A stretch of 64,000 nucleotides of DNA from Nostoc sp. HK-01 (GCA_003990705.1 AP018318.1:2917501-2981500), one strand, 5' to 3'; counted from the stretch's first letter, positions 38,001 to 48,625 are shown. The notes: generated from the sequence alone by a model not told the origin. A program made the numbers and translations.

Positions 38001-38743
38001 AAGAATCCAAAATATTGCAAACCTTCTAAAATTCCCCCAGCACAAAAACCTTGTGCTAAGTATCGATAGTCAGCAGGATACTCAGAATGCCATTGGAGTA
38101 ACTCTGATCTGGCATTACCGACTATGATTCCCCTTTCATTGCCCACAGCGAACAAAGCAATATCATTACCTGAATCACCGCAGACAACTGTTTGTTCTGC
38201 TGCAAATTGCCATTTTTGCCGAAGAAACTGCATTGCCTGACCTTTATCGCTGGAACGCGGCACAATGTCGAGGTCAATACCGCTGCTATAGATTAACTTT
38301 ATATTTAAAGCATACTTTTGTAGTTTTGTCTCAATCTGTGGTAAAATTTTATCTGCAAATTCTTGTTTAACAAAAAAACTTACCTTAAATGGGCGTTGTT
38401 CAGAATCCGGTTGTGGTGATAATTCTGGAAAAGACTTAGCTACTGAAAATACCAATTCGCGGTTCCATCCAGGCGAGAGGATATCTGACCAATCTGCATC
38501 TGGGCTGTCGCTGTGATTGAGATAAATTTCTGTCCCGACAGAACAGACAAGCGCATCTGGTTCGATGAGATTTTTTTCAACTTGCAATTCGCGGTAAAGC
38601 ACAGGCGATCGCCCCGTAGCATAAGCTATTTTTGTGCCGTACTCTTGGCGATGTTGACTCAGTATTTGATTTAGTTCTACTAAAGCTTCGTCATTACCTA
38701 CGAGGGTGTGATCCAAGTCAGTGACAAAGAGAAAAGGTTTCAT
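37997..38743 (-). CDS. Sucrose-6-phosphate phosphatase-like HAD protein
   Basis: 248 aa. The S6PP/Cof family shows [12 protein letters not shown] at the N-terminus (DxDxT nucleophile motif), [10 protein letters not shown], and the late motif [13 protein letters not shown]. Converts sucrose-6-phosphate to sucrose, if the assignment holds. Overlaps ruvA by four bases. Confidence 0.8.
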   Translation of the reverse strand: MKPFLFVTDLDHTLVGNDEALVELNQILSQHRQEYGTKIAYATGRSPVLYRELQVEKNLIEPDALVCSVGTEIYLNHSDSPDADWSDILSPGWNRELVFSVAKSFPELSPQPDSEQRPFKVSFFVKQEFADKILPQIETKLQKYALNIKLIYSSGIDLDIVPRSSDKGQAMQFLRQKWQFAAEQTVVCGDSGNDIALFAVGNERGIIVGNARSELLQWHSEYPADYRYLAQGFCAGGILEGLQYFGFL

Positions 38744-38931
38744 GATTTTTTCCCAGTTAGTAGTTACCTAAACACCTGAAAATTCGGCGGAAACGGATTT
38801 TCAGCTTACGTGTCCGAGTTACTCTACCAGATTTTTGCTCTTGTGTATTATTACTAACGAGAGAATTATTTTCAGGTTAAAAATCAGCAACTTATAGCAG
38901 GAAAGTTAGAACTAGCATCGGAAAAGTTCAA

Positions 38932-38960
38932 ATCCCCAACTTCTTGAAGAAGTCGGGGAT
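38932..38960 (-). terminator. Hairpin after xseB
   Basis: ATCCCC / GGGGAT with the inner ACTTCTT/AAGAAGT, mirror-image stem, downstream of xseB on the minus strand. Same family as the hairpin at 20156-20188. Confidence 0.6.
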
Positions 38961-38989
38961 ATTGTTGTGATAAATTTTGCTAAAACTAC

Positions 38990-39226
38990 TTACTCATCAT
39001 TCAGGGTTTCAATCAGTAAATCTACTTGCTGTTGTCGTTGTTGCAAGAAGCTTTCACATTGACGTATATGCTCAACAGCAGTAGCAAACTGCTCAAATAC
39101 TTCTTCTAATCCTAATTCACCCGCTTCAATCCGGGCGATAATTTTCTCAATTTCCGCTACCTTCGCCTCGTAATTCACACTGGCGATCGCTTCAGAATTT
39201 GAGGAACTTTTGCGTTTAACCATCAA
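38990..39226 (-). CDS. xseB: Exonuclease VII small subunit
   Basis: 78 aa. Typical Xse[45 protein letters not shown], a helical rod that packs on XseA. Overlaps xseA by 4 bases (ATGA), so the two form an operon. Function: single-strand DNA exonuclease used in mismatch repair and crosslink repair. Confidence 0.94.
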   Translation of the reverse strand: MMVKRKSSSNSEAIASVNYEAKVAEIEKIIARIEAGELGLEEVFEQFATAVEHIRQCESFLQQRQQQVDLLIETLNDE

Positions 39227-40473
39227 TCTTTTTGGGTTTTTGTAGTCACTTCCGTAACTTTCACTTTAACTTCTCCCTGACCCAACTGAATCAACAATTC
39301 TTGCCCGACGGTTAACTCTGTTGCAGTTCGCGCGATCGCCCCATTTTCTTGACGTACCACCGCATAACCCCTACTTAACACGGCTTTGGGGTCGAGGGTG
39401 GCTAACTTTTGCCGTAACATTTCTAAGTGCTGTGTGGCTTGTTGCGATCGCCTGCTGGTGATTTGCAAAAGTTGCTGACGCTTCCACTGTAACTTTTGCA
39501 TTTCTTGTTTGACTTGTCTATCTAACCCTAACCTTTGCAAGCGATTACGTAATGTTTGCAATTGATTTTCAGCAGATGTCCTCACCTTATATACCGCATC
39601 ATATAAAGTATCAATTCGCTGCTGATGTTGAGCATACAACTCTGACAACGCAGGCACAACCAATTCTGCTGCTGCGGTCGGTGTATGTACGCAGACATCA
39701 GCAACTAAATCTACTAAGGATTCATCTCGTTGATGACCAATCCCAGTAATTACCGGGATGGAACACTCGGCTACAGCCCTGACAACACGCTCATCATTAA
39801 AGCAAGCTAATTCTTCAACCGCACCACCACCCCGCGATAAAATTAGCACCTCGGCGCGACCATCTTTTTCGACTCTGGCGATCGCTTTAACTATCGATTC
39901 TGGCGCTTGTTCTCCCTGTACTGTTGCTGGCGAAAATAATACTTGTAAACCTGGGTATCTGTGTTTGAGGGTTTTTTGAATATCACCCCAAGCCGCAGCA
40001 GTGGGTGAAGTCACAACTGCGATCGTTTGGGGATGGGGTGGAAGCGGCTGCTTTCTTTCCTCTTCAAACAACCCTTCTGATAGCAAACGGTTACGTAATT
40101 GTTGATAACGCAGTGCTTGTAACCCTACACCCGCAGGTAAAGCTTGCCAAATTGTTAACTGGTACTCTCCTCTTTGCGGATACAGACGGATACTACCCAA
40201 AATAATTATTTGTTCGCCAACCGCAGGAATTTGTACTAGTTTTGCTACTTGGCTATTCCAGGCGACACACTTAATCCCTGCTGTTCCATCTGGATCTTGA
40301 AGTGTAAAAAATAACCCACTCCGATGGTGATTCGCGCTGGATACTTCCCCTGTTACCCAAACTTGCCGCAGTTGCTCATCTTGCTCTAATAGCAAGCGAA
40401 TATAATCAGTTAAACCAGCGACAGAAAGCGCTGTATTGAAAGTTACAGATTCGGTAAAATCGGAAGTCATCAA
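39223..40473 (-). CDS. xseA: Exonuclease VII large subunit
   Basis: 416 aa. N-terminal OB domain (about 15-110, [21 protein letters not shown]) followed by the catalytic domain ([62 protein letters not shown]) and a long coiled coil. Degrades single-stranded DNA to oligonucleotides. Confidence 0.96.
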   Translation of the reverse strand: MMTSDFTESVTFNTALSVAGLTDYIRLLLEQDEQLRQVWVTGEVSSANHHRSGLFFTLQDPDGTAGIKCVAWNSQVAKLVQIPAVGEQIIILGSIRLYPQRGEYQLTIWQALPAGVGLQALRYQQLRNRLLSEGLFEEERKQPLPPHPQTIAVVTSPTAAAWGDIQKTLKHRYPGLQVLFSPATVQGEQAPESIVKAIARVEKDGRAEVLILSRGGGAVEELACFNDERVVRAVAECSIPVITGIGHQRDESLVDLVADVCVHTPTAAAELVVPALSELYAQHQQRIDTLYDAVYKVRTSAENQLQTLRNRLQRLGLDRQVKQEMQKLQWKRQQLLQITSRRSQQATQHLEMLRQKLATLDPKAVLSRGYAVVRQENGAIARTATELTVGQELLIQLGQGEVKVKVTEVTTKTQKD

Positions 40474-40563
40474 TTAAAGAGAGAAAATAAACTAGTAAAA
40501 CATGGCAGTTGCTACCCTTTAGGAATCTACAAATCGGGGAACCTGCACAAGGTACTGCCTCTT

Positions 40564-40674
40564 CTATCCAAATCCTAACAAAACCGTGTATTTTCCAGCT
40601 TGGTAGTCCTGAATACCTCCGATAAAATTTTGCTTAGGAGGAAGTAACTTAGCAGCAGACTTAGGGGAAGCCAT
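40564..40674 (-). CDS. Small hypothetical ORF upstream of recA region
   Basis: 36 aa (starts MASPKSAAKLLPPKQNF). No ribosome binding site of note and no recognised family. It is listed because its composition looks coding, but it may be spurious. Confidence 0.3.
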   Translation of the reverse strand: MASPKSAAKLLPPKQNFIGGIQDYQAGKYTVLLGFG

Positions 40675-40781
40675 AATAGTTGAGGGGGAGAAAGACTACT
40701 CAAATTAGGTAGCGATCGCGTTACGATGTTGTCACGTTTATTTCTCTAAGAAATCCTATTTCCGCATTTTCTGGCTAAAAT

Positions 40782-40795
40782 AGTATATCTGTTCT
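40782..40795 (+). promoter_or_regulatory. LexA box of recA
   Basis: AGTATATCTGTTCT differs at one position from the Anabaena LexA consensus RGTACNNNDGTWCB; it lies 56 bp before the recA ATG, so SOS control is expected. Confidence 0.7.
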
Positions 40796-40850
40796 ACTTC
40801 ACCTCCAAACCTAACACTCCATAAATCCATATATATAGATAGAGGCAGTA

Positions 40851-41921
40851 ATGGCTATCAACACTGATAATTCCGGCAAGCAAAAAGCCCTGAATATGGT
40901 ACTCAACCAGATTGAGCGCAGCTTTGGTAAAGGAGCTATTATGCGCCTGGGCGATGCAACCCGGATGCGGGTGGAGACAATTTCCACTGGAGCGCTCACC
41001 TTAGATTTAGCACTAGGTGGTGGTTTACCCAAAGGGCGGGTAATTGAGATTTATGGCCCAGAAAGTTCTGGTAAAACGACAGTCGCACTACACGCCCTCG
41101 CTGAAGTTCAAAGATTAGGTGGTATTGCTGCTTTTGTGGATGCTGAACACGCCTTAGATCCTACTTATGCGGCAGCTTTGGGTGTAGATATCGAAAATTT
41201 GCTGGTTTCCCAACCAGATACAGGGGAAGCTGCTTTAGAAATTGTTGATCAACTAGTGCGTTCATCTGCTGTTGACATTGTAGTTATCGACTCAGTAGCA
41301 GCATTAGTTCCCCGCGCTGAAATTGAAGGCGATATGGGAGACGCTCATGTGGGTTTACAAGCACGTTTGATGAGCCAAGCTCTGCGTAAAATTACTGGTA
41401 ATATTGGTAAATCTGGTTGTACAGTAATTTTCATCAACCAGCTGCGGCAAAAAATTGGCATTACCTACGGTAGTCCAGAAACCACTACTGGTGGTAACGC
41501 CTTAAAGTTTTACGCTTCTGTGCGCTTAGATATTCGCCGCATTCAAACTTTGAAAAAAGGTACAGAAGAATTTGGCAACCGCGTTAAGGTAAAAGTAGCT
41601 AAAAACAAAGTAGCACCTCCTTTTAGAGTGGCGGAATTTGACATTATTTTTGGTAAGGGAGTGTCAATTTTAGGTTGTTTAGTCGATATAGCTGAAGAAA
41701 CAGGGGTTTTAACTCGCAAGGGTGCTTGGTATAGCTATAACGGTGACAACATTTCTCAAGGTAGAGATAACGCTATTAAATACTTAGAAGAAAAGCCGGA
41801 ATTCGTTGAACAAATTAAACAGCAAGTGCGTCAGAAACTTGATATGGGTGCTGTTGTTTCTGCCAATTCTGTAGCTAAAGTCAGTGAAGATGAGGAAGAA
41901 GAATACGAAGAAGAAGAATAA
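40851..41921 (+). CDS. recA: RecA recombinase
   Basis: 356 aa. ATP-dependent strand exchange protein and SOS co-protease. Walker A GPESSGKT (69-76), Walker B-type VIDSVAAL, and L2 loop region [14 protein letters not shown]. The acidic C-terminus ([12 protein letters not shown]) is as in other RecA proteins. Start chosen from [14 protein letters not shown], matching cyanobacterial RecA. Ends at a strong terminator at 42048-42088. Confidence 0.98.
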   Translation: MAINTDNSGKQKALNMVLNQIERSFGKGAIMRLGDATRMRVETISTGALTLDLALGGGLPKGRVIEIYGPESSGKTTVALHALAEVQRLGGIAAFVDAEHALDPTYAAALGVDIENLLVSQPDTGEAALEIVDQLVRSSAVDIVVIDSVAALVPRAEIEGDMGDAHVGLQARLMSQALRKITGNIGKSGCTVIFINQLRQKIGITYGSPETTTGGNALKFYASVRLDIRRIQTLKKGTEEFGNRVKVKVAKNKVAPPFRVAEFDIIFGKGVSILGCLVDIAEETGVLTRKGAWYSYNGDNISQGRDNAIKYLEEKPEFVEQIKQQVRQKLDMGAVVSANSVAKVSEDEEEEYEEEE

Positions 41922-42047
41922 GTCAGATGGTGTGCGTTCAAGTTACACCTACTCTGGTTCAAGCTGTCATTAGTCCTTTGTCAATACTAATTACTCAGGA
42001 CTAACTGTACAGAAGTTATGTAATATTAGATGCGTTTTAGCTTAATG

Positions 42048-42088
42048 AACAGTGAACAGTGACAAATAATAACTGTTCACTGTTTTTT
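42048..42088 (+). terminator. recA terminator
   Basis: AACAGTGAACAGT / ACTGTTCACTGTT 13-bp perfect stem followed by six T. Confidence 0.85.
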
Positions 42089-42870
42089 CATATTGGCGAA
42101 GGCGTAATTTGGTTGAAAAATCTATCTAAAATATCTGATTTCTGTTCTGTACTAAAACCATCATGACTATTTGGAGGGTTTAATGCAAAATTTTTGGTAA
42201 ATGGAACAGCTTTGTCGGTAATTTCAGGTAAGTACTTCTCTGGAGCAACATAACTCAATGTATCGTCTATATTACAGCCTTTGCGAGATGAAAGCTGCAT
42301 TAGTAATTCCATTGCTACTGTTGGTAAAATGCGTCGGTTATTGTTGTAGAAAAAATTAAAAGTAAGATTACCGATGCGAACGCGATCGCCTTCTTTGAGT
42401 CTAATTCGCTGATAGACACGTTCACCATTCACAAAGGAACCATTAGTACTTTTAAAATCCACTAAGTAAAAACCTGGTTCATCATCTTGATCTATATATT
42501 GAATGGCAGCATGGCGACGCGACAGATATTTATCACCTATACATATCCCACAATGGCGATCGCGTCCGATTGTCCAAATTTGTTGTGCTTGTAGTAAAGT
42601 TTGGGTTTGATTATCTCCCAAGTTAGTGACTAAGTAAACCTTGCCATCATTCACTACACCTTGCACATAACTGGAGTTTAAACCTGTCATACTAGACAAT
42701 GATAGGTCTTCCATCTGAAGAATATCTTCTAGAAGTCCACTATGGTGTTCGTACAATTTGACAAATACTTGATATAAGCTTAACTTCCGCTCTATTTCCT
42801 TATTCTGGAACTCAGCAATTTTGGCTGAATTTTTTAGTGTAAATAGATATGATTTGCTGATGTTGATCAT
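42088..42870 (-). CDS. FHA-domain protein
   Basis: About 260 aa from the ATG at 42870 (MINISKSYLFTLKN), which resembles related proteins; an upstream in-frame start at 42948 would add 26 residues. A central forkhead-associated domain (about 105-185: IGRDRHCGICIGDKYLSRRHAAIQYI, VDFKSTNGSFVNGERV), a phosphothreonine-binding module. It lies next to a Ser/Thr kinase, which may phosphorylate its partners. Confidence 0.85.
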   Translation of the reverse strand: MINISKSYLFTLKNSAKIAEFQNKEIERKLSLYQVFVKLYEHHSGLLEDILQMEDLSLSSMTGLNSSYVQGVVNDGKVYLVTNLGDNQTQTLLQAQQIWTIGRDRHCGICIGDKYLSRRHAAIQYIDQDDEPGFYLVDFKSTNGSFVNGERVYQRIRLKEGDRVRIGNLTFNFFYNNNRRILPTVAMELLMQLSSRKGCNIDDTLSYVAPEKYLPEITDKAVPFTKNFALNPPNSHDGFSTEQKSDILDRFFNQITPSPI

Positions 42871-42948
42871 GAACTTTTTTCTCAGCCTACAATCAGGAAC
42901 AATTGCCTGTTTAGTCTTTGTTGCTATTTTAAAAATTTCGCAACTCAA

Positions 42949-43175
42949 TAGAATTAAGTTTGACGATTTTTACTAAGAATTCCTACTTAAATTTTGGTAC
43001 TTAGTTATGAATATCGTAAAACTTGAATTTAAAAAAAATATTATGTAACTTTGTTTTATATTGTAAATTACTGTAGTCTAATTTTAACAGATGCTAATCA
43101 TTAAGAATAATTTAAGCATTTCTTAAGTAATATTAGAAAGATTAAATTTACAGCATAAATTTCGGAGTGAATACG
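42949..43175. other. AT-rich intergenic region
   Basis: Upstream of the FHA gene; no gene recognised. Confidence 0.35.
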
Positions 43176-43220
43176 AAGAGCAAAATTAAGTAGAGCGTAT
43201 TACTACTTAATTTTGCTCTT
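43176..43220 (-). terminator. Long hairpin after the Ser/Thr kinase gene
   Basis: Perfect 18-bp stem AAGAGCAAAATTAAGTAG / CTACTTAATTTTGCTCTT, 9-base loop, located just downstream of the Ser/Thr kinase on the minus strand. Confidence 0.65.
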
Positions 43221-43294
43221 AATTAATCCAAACTATTAGAGTCTAATACTTACTTTTTAAAATTAGTAAAAATCTGCAATTTTTCACTATTGAA

Positions 43295-44914
43295 TTACAG
43301 TAAGCCACGTTTACCATTGGGACGTACTGTCATCCAATTAGTTTTTGCTAGTGCTAGTTGCTCATCTAAAATTTTGGCTCCAGTTAGATTAGCGCCACAC
43401 AAATTAGCACCTCGAAGATTAGCATTGCTCAAATGAGCATAACTAAGATCTGCTCCCCGCAGGTCTGCTCCTTCCAAGTCAGCATGATTGAAATAAGCTT
43501 TGCTTAAATTAGCATCTCTGAGATTGGCGCGAGTGAGACTAGCCCTACCAAAATCGCTATTGTGAAGATTTGCTCCTTGGAGATTAGTGCTTTGCAGTTG
43601 AGCCGAATGGAAATTGGTTTCTGACAATTCACTACCTTGGAGATTCAGGAAGTTTAAATTATGTAAGGCAAAATCTCTTCTTCCCTTGAGATAGGCTGTT
43701 AATAAAGTTTGACTGTCTAATCTACGTCCAGCTTTGGATTGTTGAGTATTCGCACTATTGCTATTGCTGTTAGGCAACATTCCTGGTTTACCCATAGCTG
43801 CTGGTCGTATTCCACCGGCATCTGCACCAGCGGCCTCGGCAATTTTAGCTCGTCTAGCCCGAATGGCTGCTGCTACCTGTGCTACTCCTGTAGCTGTAGC
43901 TCCTACAGCAGAAGGATTGCTGCATAAAATAGCAGAGTTGTCTCCAAGTTGCGATGTTTTTTCTTTAGTATTGGTGTCAGATTTTACTAGCAAGCTTTTA
44001 GCCAAACTATCTAAGTAAGGCTCCATCTCTAAGGCTCTGAGAACGTCTGCTGCTGATTGGTAACGATTGCGAACAGAAACATCTAACATTTTTCGCAATA
44101 CACCAGTCAAGTGATCACTCACATGCACCAACTGTTCCCACATCATTTCACCTGTTGTGGGATTGTAATCTAAATCTTTAGGAGTTTTGCTAGTGAGTAA
44201 ATAAATACAGGTGACTCCTAAAGCGTAGATATCACTCGCGTAAACTGGACGCATCGCCATTTGTTCTGGGGGTGCAAAACCAGGAGTACCAATTGCATAG
44301 GCAGTTAAGGCGGTCTGTCCTGATTGATTAGGTGCAGCTTGAGTAACTTGGTTTTTGACAGCACCAAAGTCAATCAAGACCATTCTGGCATCTTGACTAC
44401 GGCGAATTAAGTTGGCTGGTTTGATATCACGGTGAATTACCTTCTGCTCGTGGATGTATTGCAGTAAAGGTAAAATTTCGCTCAAAAATTGCTTAACGCC
44501 TACTTCGCTCAAAACTCCATTAGCTTTGATTTCCTGCTGTAAGGTTGCACCGCTAATATATTCTTGGACTAGATAGAATTGTTCCTGTTCTTCAAAATAG
44601 TCGAGTAGTCTGGGGACTTGAGGATGGTTGCCGATTTTACCTAGAGTTCTAGCTTCTCGCTCAAATAGTTCTCGCGCCATTTGCAAAACGTGTGGTGCAT
44701 TGCCTGAAGGACGTAATTGCTTGATGACACAACTCGGCTCTCCTGGTAAAGCTTCATCCTGAGCTAAGAAGGTTGCTCCAAAGCCACCTTGACCTAACGG
44801 TTTACTCACCCGATAGCGATCGCGCAGCAGTAGGCGCGAGCCACACGACTGACACCTTTGGCTATACACTACATTTTCTGGATTGGGACAGGTTGGATTT
44901 AAGCAGTAGCTCAT
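43295..44914 (-). CDS. Ser/Thr protein kinase with C-terminal pentapeptide repeats
   Basis: 539 aa. N-terminal zinc-ribbon-like CxxxxCxxPxxxxxxxxCxxCG, then a Hanks kinase domain (about 30-295): GQGGFGATFLA, catalytic HRDIKPANL and DFGAVKNQV. After a linker, about 430-530 forms a pentapeptide repeat block (SNLQGANLHNSDF, ANLRDANL, ADLEGADLRGADL). Eukaryotic-type kinases of this kind (the cyanobacterial SpkB type) regulate stress responses. Confidence 0.9.
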   Translation of the reverse strand: MSYCLNPTCPNPENVVYSQRCQSCGSRLLLRDRYRVSKPLGQGGFGATFLAQDEALPGEPSCVIKQLRPSGNAPHVLQMARELFEREARTLGKIGNHPQVPRLLDYFEEQEQFYLVQEYISGATLQQEIKANGVLSEVGVKQFLSEILPLLQYIHEQKVIHRDIKPANLIRRSQDARMVLIDFGAVKNQVTQAAPNQSGQTALTAYAIGTPGFAPPEQMAMRPVYASDIYALGVTCIYLLTSKTPKDLDYNPTTGEMMWEQLVHVSDHLTGVLRKMLDVSVRNRYQSAADVLRALEMEPYLDSLAKSLLVKSDTNTKEKTSQLGDNSAILCSNPSAVGATATGVAQVAAAIRARRAKIAEAAGADAGGIRPAAMGKPGMLPNSNSNSANTQQSKAGRRLDSQTLLTAYLKGRRDFALHNLNFLNLQGSELSETNFHSAQLQSTNLQGANLHNSDFGRASLTRANLRDANLSKAYFNHADLEGADLRGADLSYAHLSNANLRGANLCGANLTGAKILDEQLALAKTNWMTVRPNGKRGLL

Positions 44915-45174
44915 GCACTGTCAACTCGCTGCGCGAAGAATGGCTGGGAGCATTACGCTCTAGTTTAATTATTTAAACCAAAATCAACTCTTGGCAGGTA
45001 ATTTATGCTGGAAATCCTTTGAAGAGTTCCTAAAGTTTGACTGGTTTATCTAAGCGATCATCACAACAAGATAGCTGATGTGAGGCGCGATCGTCAGTAG
45101 TTATCAAGCTATTTGTGTAATAAGTTATTTTCAGCTAAAAATTCTACGTATTTTTACAGTTACTTAAGTAGTGC

Positions 45175-45376
45175 TGAGTTGAAAGTGCTGAGTGCTGAGT
45201 TGAGAAAGCGCCTACGGCACTAATGTTTGCAATTGCTTTGCAAGTTAGTATTTAGCAACACCACTTGCTTCAACTTTGGGAACCAAAGCAACGCAGTGGC
45301 TCCTCAGCACTCAGCGAGAAGTTGCGTGCGGGGGTTCCCCCCGTTGAGCAAACTTCGGTAACTCAGCACTCAGCAT
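45175..45376. repeat. GTGCTGA/TCAGCAC heptamer repeats, inverted
   Basis: Tandem GTGCTGA copies near 45174-45205 and inverse TCAGCAC copies near 45304-45376 (CTCAGCACTCAGC) flank a GC-rich loop. Typical short tandem repeat of Nostocales; no coding potential. No other feature in the 460 bp gap. Confidence 0.65.
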
Positions 45377-46675
45377 TTACAGATTAGACAATACTTCCCG
45401 TGCAACAGCTAGAGTCTGCTCAATATCTTCTTCAGTATGAGCCAAAGACGTAAACCCAGCTTCAAACTGAGAAGGTGCTAAATAAACACCACGTTCTAAC
45501 ATACCGCGATGAAAACGTCCAAATTTTGAGGTATCTGACTTTTTAGCATCTTCGTAGTTATGAACAGGCCCAGAGGTGAAAAATAAGCCAAACATGGCAC
45601 TAATGTAACCACCGCAAGCTCCATGACCAGTTTCTTGGGCAATTTGCAGTAAACCGTTTGATAGCTTTTGAGTAATTCGGTCAAGATACTCATAAGTTCC
45701 AGGTTTTTGGAGCAATTCCAGGGTTTTAATGCCTGCTGTCATTGCCAAAGGATTCCCGGACAGAGTTCCAGCTTGATACACAGGGCCTGCGGGAGCAATC
45801 ATGGACATAATCTCTCGCCGTCCTCCATAGGCTCCTACTGGCAAACCACCACCAATGACTTTACCTAGTGTTGTCAAATCGGGAGTAATGCCAAATTTCT
45901 CTTGAGCGCCACCGTATGCAATACGGAAGCCTGTCATGACTTCATCAAATACTAATAAAGCCCCATTTTCTTGGGTGAGTTCCCTGAGTCCTTCTAAAAA
46001 GCCAGCATCAGGAGGAATAAACCCAGCGTTACCAACAACTGGCTCTAGAATTACACCAGCAATTTGGTCGCGGTTTTCTTCAAATAAGGCTTTGACTGCT
46101 TCCAAGTCATTGAAAGGAGCCGTTAGGGTACTGCTAGTTGCTGATTTTGGTACTCCTGGGGAGTCTGGTAAACCAAGTGTCGCCACACCTGAACCAGCTT
46201 TTACCAAGAACATATCAGCGTGTCCGTGGTAGCAACCTTCAAATTTGATGATTTTCTCACGATTAGTAAAAGCCCGCATCAGCCGTAAAACTGCCATACA
46301 AGCTTCTGTCCCAGAGTTCACAAATCTGACCATTTCGATGCTAGGAACAGCATCAATGACCATCTCTGCGAGGACATTTTCTAGAACTGAAGGCGCTCCA
46401 AAACTAGTGCCTTTTTCTAAAGCTTCATGGAGTGCTGAGATAACTTCTGGATGAGCATGACCGCAAATTGCTGGCCCCCAAGTACCCACATAGTCTATGT
46501 ATTGGTTGCCATCAACATCCCAGAAGTATGCTCCTTTGACACGATCAAAAACTATGGGTTGTCCACCTACAGATTTAAATGCTCTGACAGGAGAACTGAC
46601 TCCTCCTGGCATGAGGTTTTGGGCGGCGGCGAAAATTTCTTGTGATTTTGTGGTTTTAATTGTGGTGTTTACCAA
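45377..46675 (-). CDS. hemL: Glutamate-1-semialdehyde 2,1-aminomutase
   Basis: 432 aa. Converts glutamate-1-semialdehyde to 5-aminolevulinate, the first committed precursor of chlorophyll and heme. PLP lysine lies in [19 protein letters not shown] (near 265-283); [16 protein letters not shown] near the start and [16 protein letters not shown] are diagnostic. Class III aminotransferase. Its stop is next to the heptamer repeat. Confidence 0.97.
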   Translation of the reverse strand: MVNTTIKTTKSQEIFAAAQNLMPGGVSSPVRAFKSVGGQPIVFDRVKGAYFWDVDGNQYIDYVGTWGPAICGHAHPEVISALHEALEKGTSFGAPSVLENVLAEMVIDAVPSIEMVRFVNSGTEACMAVLRLMRAFTNREKIIKFEGCYHGHADMFLVKAGSGVATLGLPDSPGVPKSATSSTLTAPFNDLEAVKALFEENRDQIAGVILEPVVGNAGFIPPDAGFLEGLRELTQENGALLVFDEVMTGFRIAYGGAQEKFGITPDLTTLGKVIGGGLPVGAYGGRREIMSMIAPAGPVYQAGTLSGNPLAMTAGIKTLELLQKPGTYEYLDRITQKLSNGLLQIAQETGHGACGGYISAMFGLFFTSGPVHNYEDAKKSDTSKFGRFHRGMLERGVYLAPSQFEAGFTSLAHTEEDIEQTLAVAREVLSNL

Positions 46676-46784
46676 GGCTGTCTCCTAAAAGTGAGGAACA
46701 AAAAAAGCTCTATCTTAGGATAGGGTTAAAAACTGTGCATAATTTCTATCCTATAGAAATAGCTGAACCAGGAAAATAACAACC

Positions 46785-46979
46785 ATGTTGTACAAGTCCA
46801 ATGATGACTTGCCTTTAGAAATCCGGAATCGGTTATCTGAGGCATACCAGGAGCTTTACCGTGCTGCTTTTAACTCGGCTCTCCATTGGTATGGTGAAGC
46901 ATCAAAAGCTCATCAAGTTGCGTTAAGTGCGGTTAAAATGCAGTCTGCAATGGACAGAAATGTTGTTGTTTCAGGCTAA
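46785..46979 (+). CDS. ChaB-like small protein
   Basis: 64 aa. The pattern YKSNDDLPLEIRNRLSEAYQELYRAAFNSAL, then ALSAVKMQ, matches the start and helical core of ChaB (putative cation transport regulator); no toxin or enzyme motif. Monocistronic, 109 bp from the divergent hemL gene. Confidence 0.7.
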   Translation: MLYKSNDDLPLEIRNRLSEAYQELYRAAFNSALHWYGEASKAHQVALSAVKMQSAMDRNVVVSG

Positions 46980-47076
46980 ATAATAAATTTTCATTTTCGT
47001 AAAACATACCAGCTGTCATATTGAGAATGGTATCGTGAATCCATTAATCATTGTTGTTAGAGTCAAGTAAGTTGGT

Positions 47077-47727
47077 ATGTTTTCTACCGAATCAGATTCA
47101 TTGCGTCACGCTATTCCCGTTGAAAAAATTCGCTACGATGAACGGGGTTTGGTAGCGGCTATTGTGCAGGACTATTTAGATGGCACAGTGTTGATGATGG
47201 CGTGGATGAATCGGGAGTCGTTACAAAAGACTTTGGAAACTAGAGAAACTTGGTTTTGGAGTCGTTCCCGGCAAGAGTTATGGCATAAGGGAGGGACTTC
47301 TGGTCATATTCAAAAAGTTCAAAGCATCCGTTATGACTGTGATAGTGATGCTTTGTTAATTGGGGTGGAGCAAATTGGAGATATTGCTTGCCACACTGGA
47401 GAGCGCAGTTGTTTTCATCAAGTAGATGGCAAAATTAATCCACCGCCAGCAGATACATTATCGCAGGTGTTTCAGGTGATCTGCGATCGCCGGGACAACC
47501 CCACGGATACTTCTTATACCTGCAAGCTATTCGCAGGCGGCGATAATAAGATTTTGAAAAAGATAGGTGAGGAATCGGCTGAGGTTGTCATGGCTTTTAA
47601 AGATGATGAAGCAGATGCAATTGCCGGTGAAGTTGCGGATTTGCTTTATCACACCTTGGTGGCCTTAGCTCATCATCAAGTTGATTTAAAGGCTGTATAT
47701 CGAAAGTTACAAGAACGTCGTCGCTGA
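47077..47727 (+). CDS. hisIE: Bifunctional phosphoribosyl-AMP cyclohydrolase / phosphoribosyl-ATP pyrophosphatase
   Basis: 216 aa. HisI part (1-125): [29 protein letters not shown], and zinc site [12 protein letters not shown]; HisE part (about 130-216): [11 protein letters not shown] and [15 protein letters not shown]. Steps 2 and 3 of histidine synthesis. Confidence 0.95.
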   Translation: MFSTESDSLRHAIPVEKIRYDERGLVAAIVQDYLDGTVLMMAWMNRESLQKTLETRETWFWSRSRQELWHKGGTSGHIQKVQSIRYDCDSDALLIGVEQIGDIACHTGERSCFHQVDGKINPPPADTLSQVFQVICDRRDNPTDTSYTCKLFAGGDNKILKKIGEESAEVVMAFKDDEADAIAGEVADLLYHTLVALAHHQVDLKAVYRKLQERRR

Positions 47728-47800
47728 AGAATCAGGAAGTGGGAGAAAAAAGTCATTATTCAGACTTCACATTTTTTGTAATTCTTATCATTCGCTGAAA

Positions 47801-47864
47801 TTTTCCTCACTGATTCCACAGGGTTTCCACAGGCATTTTAGTAGTTTTCCACAGATACTCCACG
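47801..47864 (+). promoter_or_regulatory. 11-bp phased DnaA-box-like array
   Basis: TTTTCCTCA (47801), GATTCCACA (47812), GTTTCCACA (47823), TTTTCCACA (47845) and TACTCCACG (47856) start exactly 11 bases apart, with one empty register at 47834. TTTTCCACA is the cyanobacterial DnaA box. It lies in the 465-bp gap after hisIE. Confidence 0.6.
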
Positions 47865-48046
47865 AGATGATCAGCACTTGCGATGTTACTGGGGATTTTT
47901 ACTTCACAGTTATTGCTTAGTTCAGTGACTGAGTTTTTGTGAATTTATGTAACAAAAACTTAGCTCTAAGTCTGATTATTGCGTCAAGATTTCTTTTTGA
48001 AAGAACCGGTTTTAACATTTCGCAGCATTGACAAACCTACCCCCTC

Positions 48047-48156
48047 TTGAAGCACAATGATGCGACTGGCACTTTTTTCTAGCCCAAGTTATCTGGGGAA
48101 CTCAAAACATTCCTGAGATGTTTGGAGGTTCCATTCTTTGCTTCAAAAGTGCCAGT
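48047..48156 (+). ncRNA. Structured leader RNA candidate
   Basis: A perfect 12-bp stem ACTGGCACTTTT (48065-48076) with AAAAGTGCCAGT (48145-48156) encloses a hairpin GGAACTC..AAACAT (48097-48110) / ATGTTT..GAgGTTCC (48118-48132). A second 8-bp pairing, TTGAAGCA (48047-48054) with TGCTTCAA (48139-48146), overlaps the first by two bases and competes with it or forms a pseudoknot. It ends 36 bases before the DUF2811 gene start. Confidence 0.5.
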
Positions 48157-48192
48157 AAATTCGCTTGATCGACCTCAGAGAAGGAAAATCTC

Positions 48193-48390
48193 ATGAACGC
48201 AACGGTGAGCATTTTTACGGAAATTCCCGAAACACTCCATGAATCCCTCAAAAGCTATTTAGAAACTCACCCTGATTGGGATCAAACCCGTGTGCTGACA
48301 GCAGCATTGTCACTGTTTTTACTGCAAAATGGGGATAGCGATCGCCGTGCTGCTCGTGTTTATTTAGAAACTTTATTCCATAACTGCTAG
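48193..48390 (+). CDS. DUF2811 small protein
   Basis: 65 aa cyanobacterial family with the pattern IFTEIPETLHESLKSYLETHP and LSLFLLQNGDSDRRAARVYLETLF. RBS AGAAGGA (48177-48183) is 9 bases before the ATG. Function unknown. It sits behind an unusual structured region, which suggests control of its translation. Confidence 0.8.
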   Translation: MNATVSIFTEIPETLHESLKSYLETHPDWDQTRVLTAALSLFLLQNGDSDRRAARVYLETLFHNC

Positions 48391-48597
48391 TTATGTAGTA
48401 GGGGATAGGGGACAGAATTTAAAATCTTGTGCGGTTGTTTAAATTTCCTGATATCTTAACTATCTTGGCGATCGCTATATAGCAAAGTGCTAAGGAGAAA
48501 ACCAGTAATCTCAAGGCTTTGAGCAATCAATACTGTCCTCATCTATGTGACTACGGCTATACCAATCAGGACTTAGGCAAAAACAGAATACATAATA

Positions 48598-48625
48598 GTC
48601 AGGGCGAACATTTGTTCGCCCTGAC
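48598..48625. terminator. Hairpin between convergent genes
   Basis: GTCAGGGCGAAC / GTTCGCCCTGAC perfect 12-bp stem with a 4-base loop, between the DUF2811 gene and the convergent response regulator. Confidence 0.7.

Noticed and set aside
45175-45376. Possible CRISPR or phage repeat
   Set aside because: Units are 7-bp GTGCTGA heptamers without uniform spacers.
47801-48000. Chromosome origin oriC
   Set aside because: Box array is striking, but no dnaA/dnaN and no clear AT-rich unwinding element; called regulatory only.
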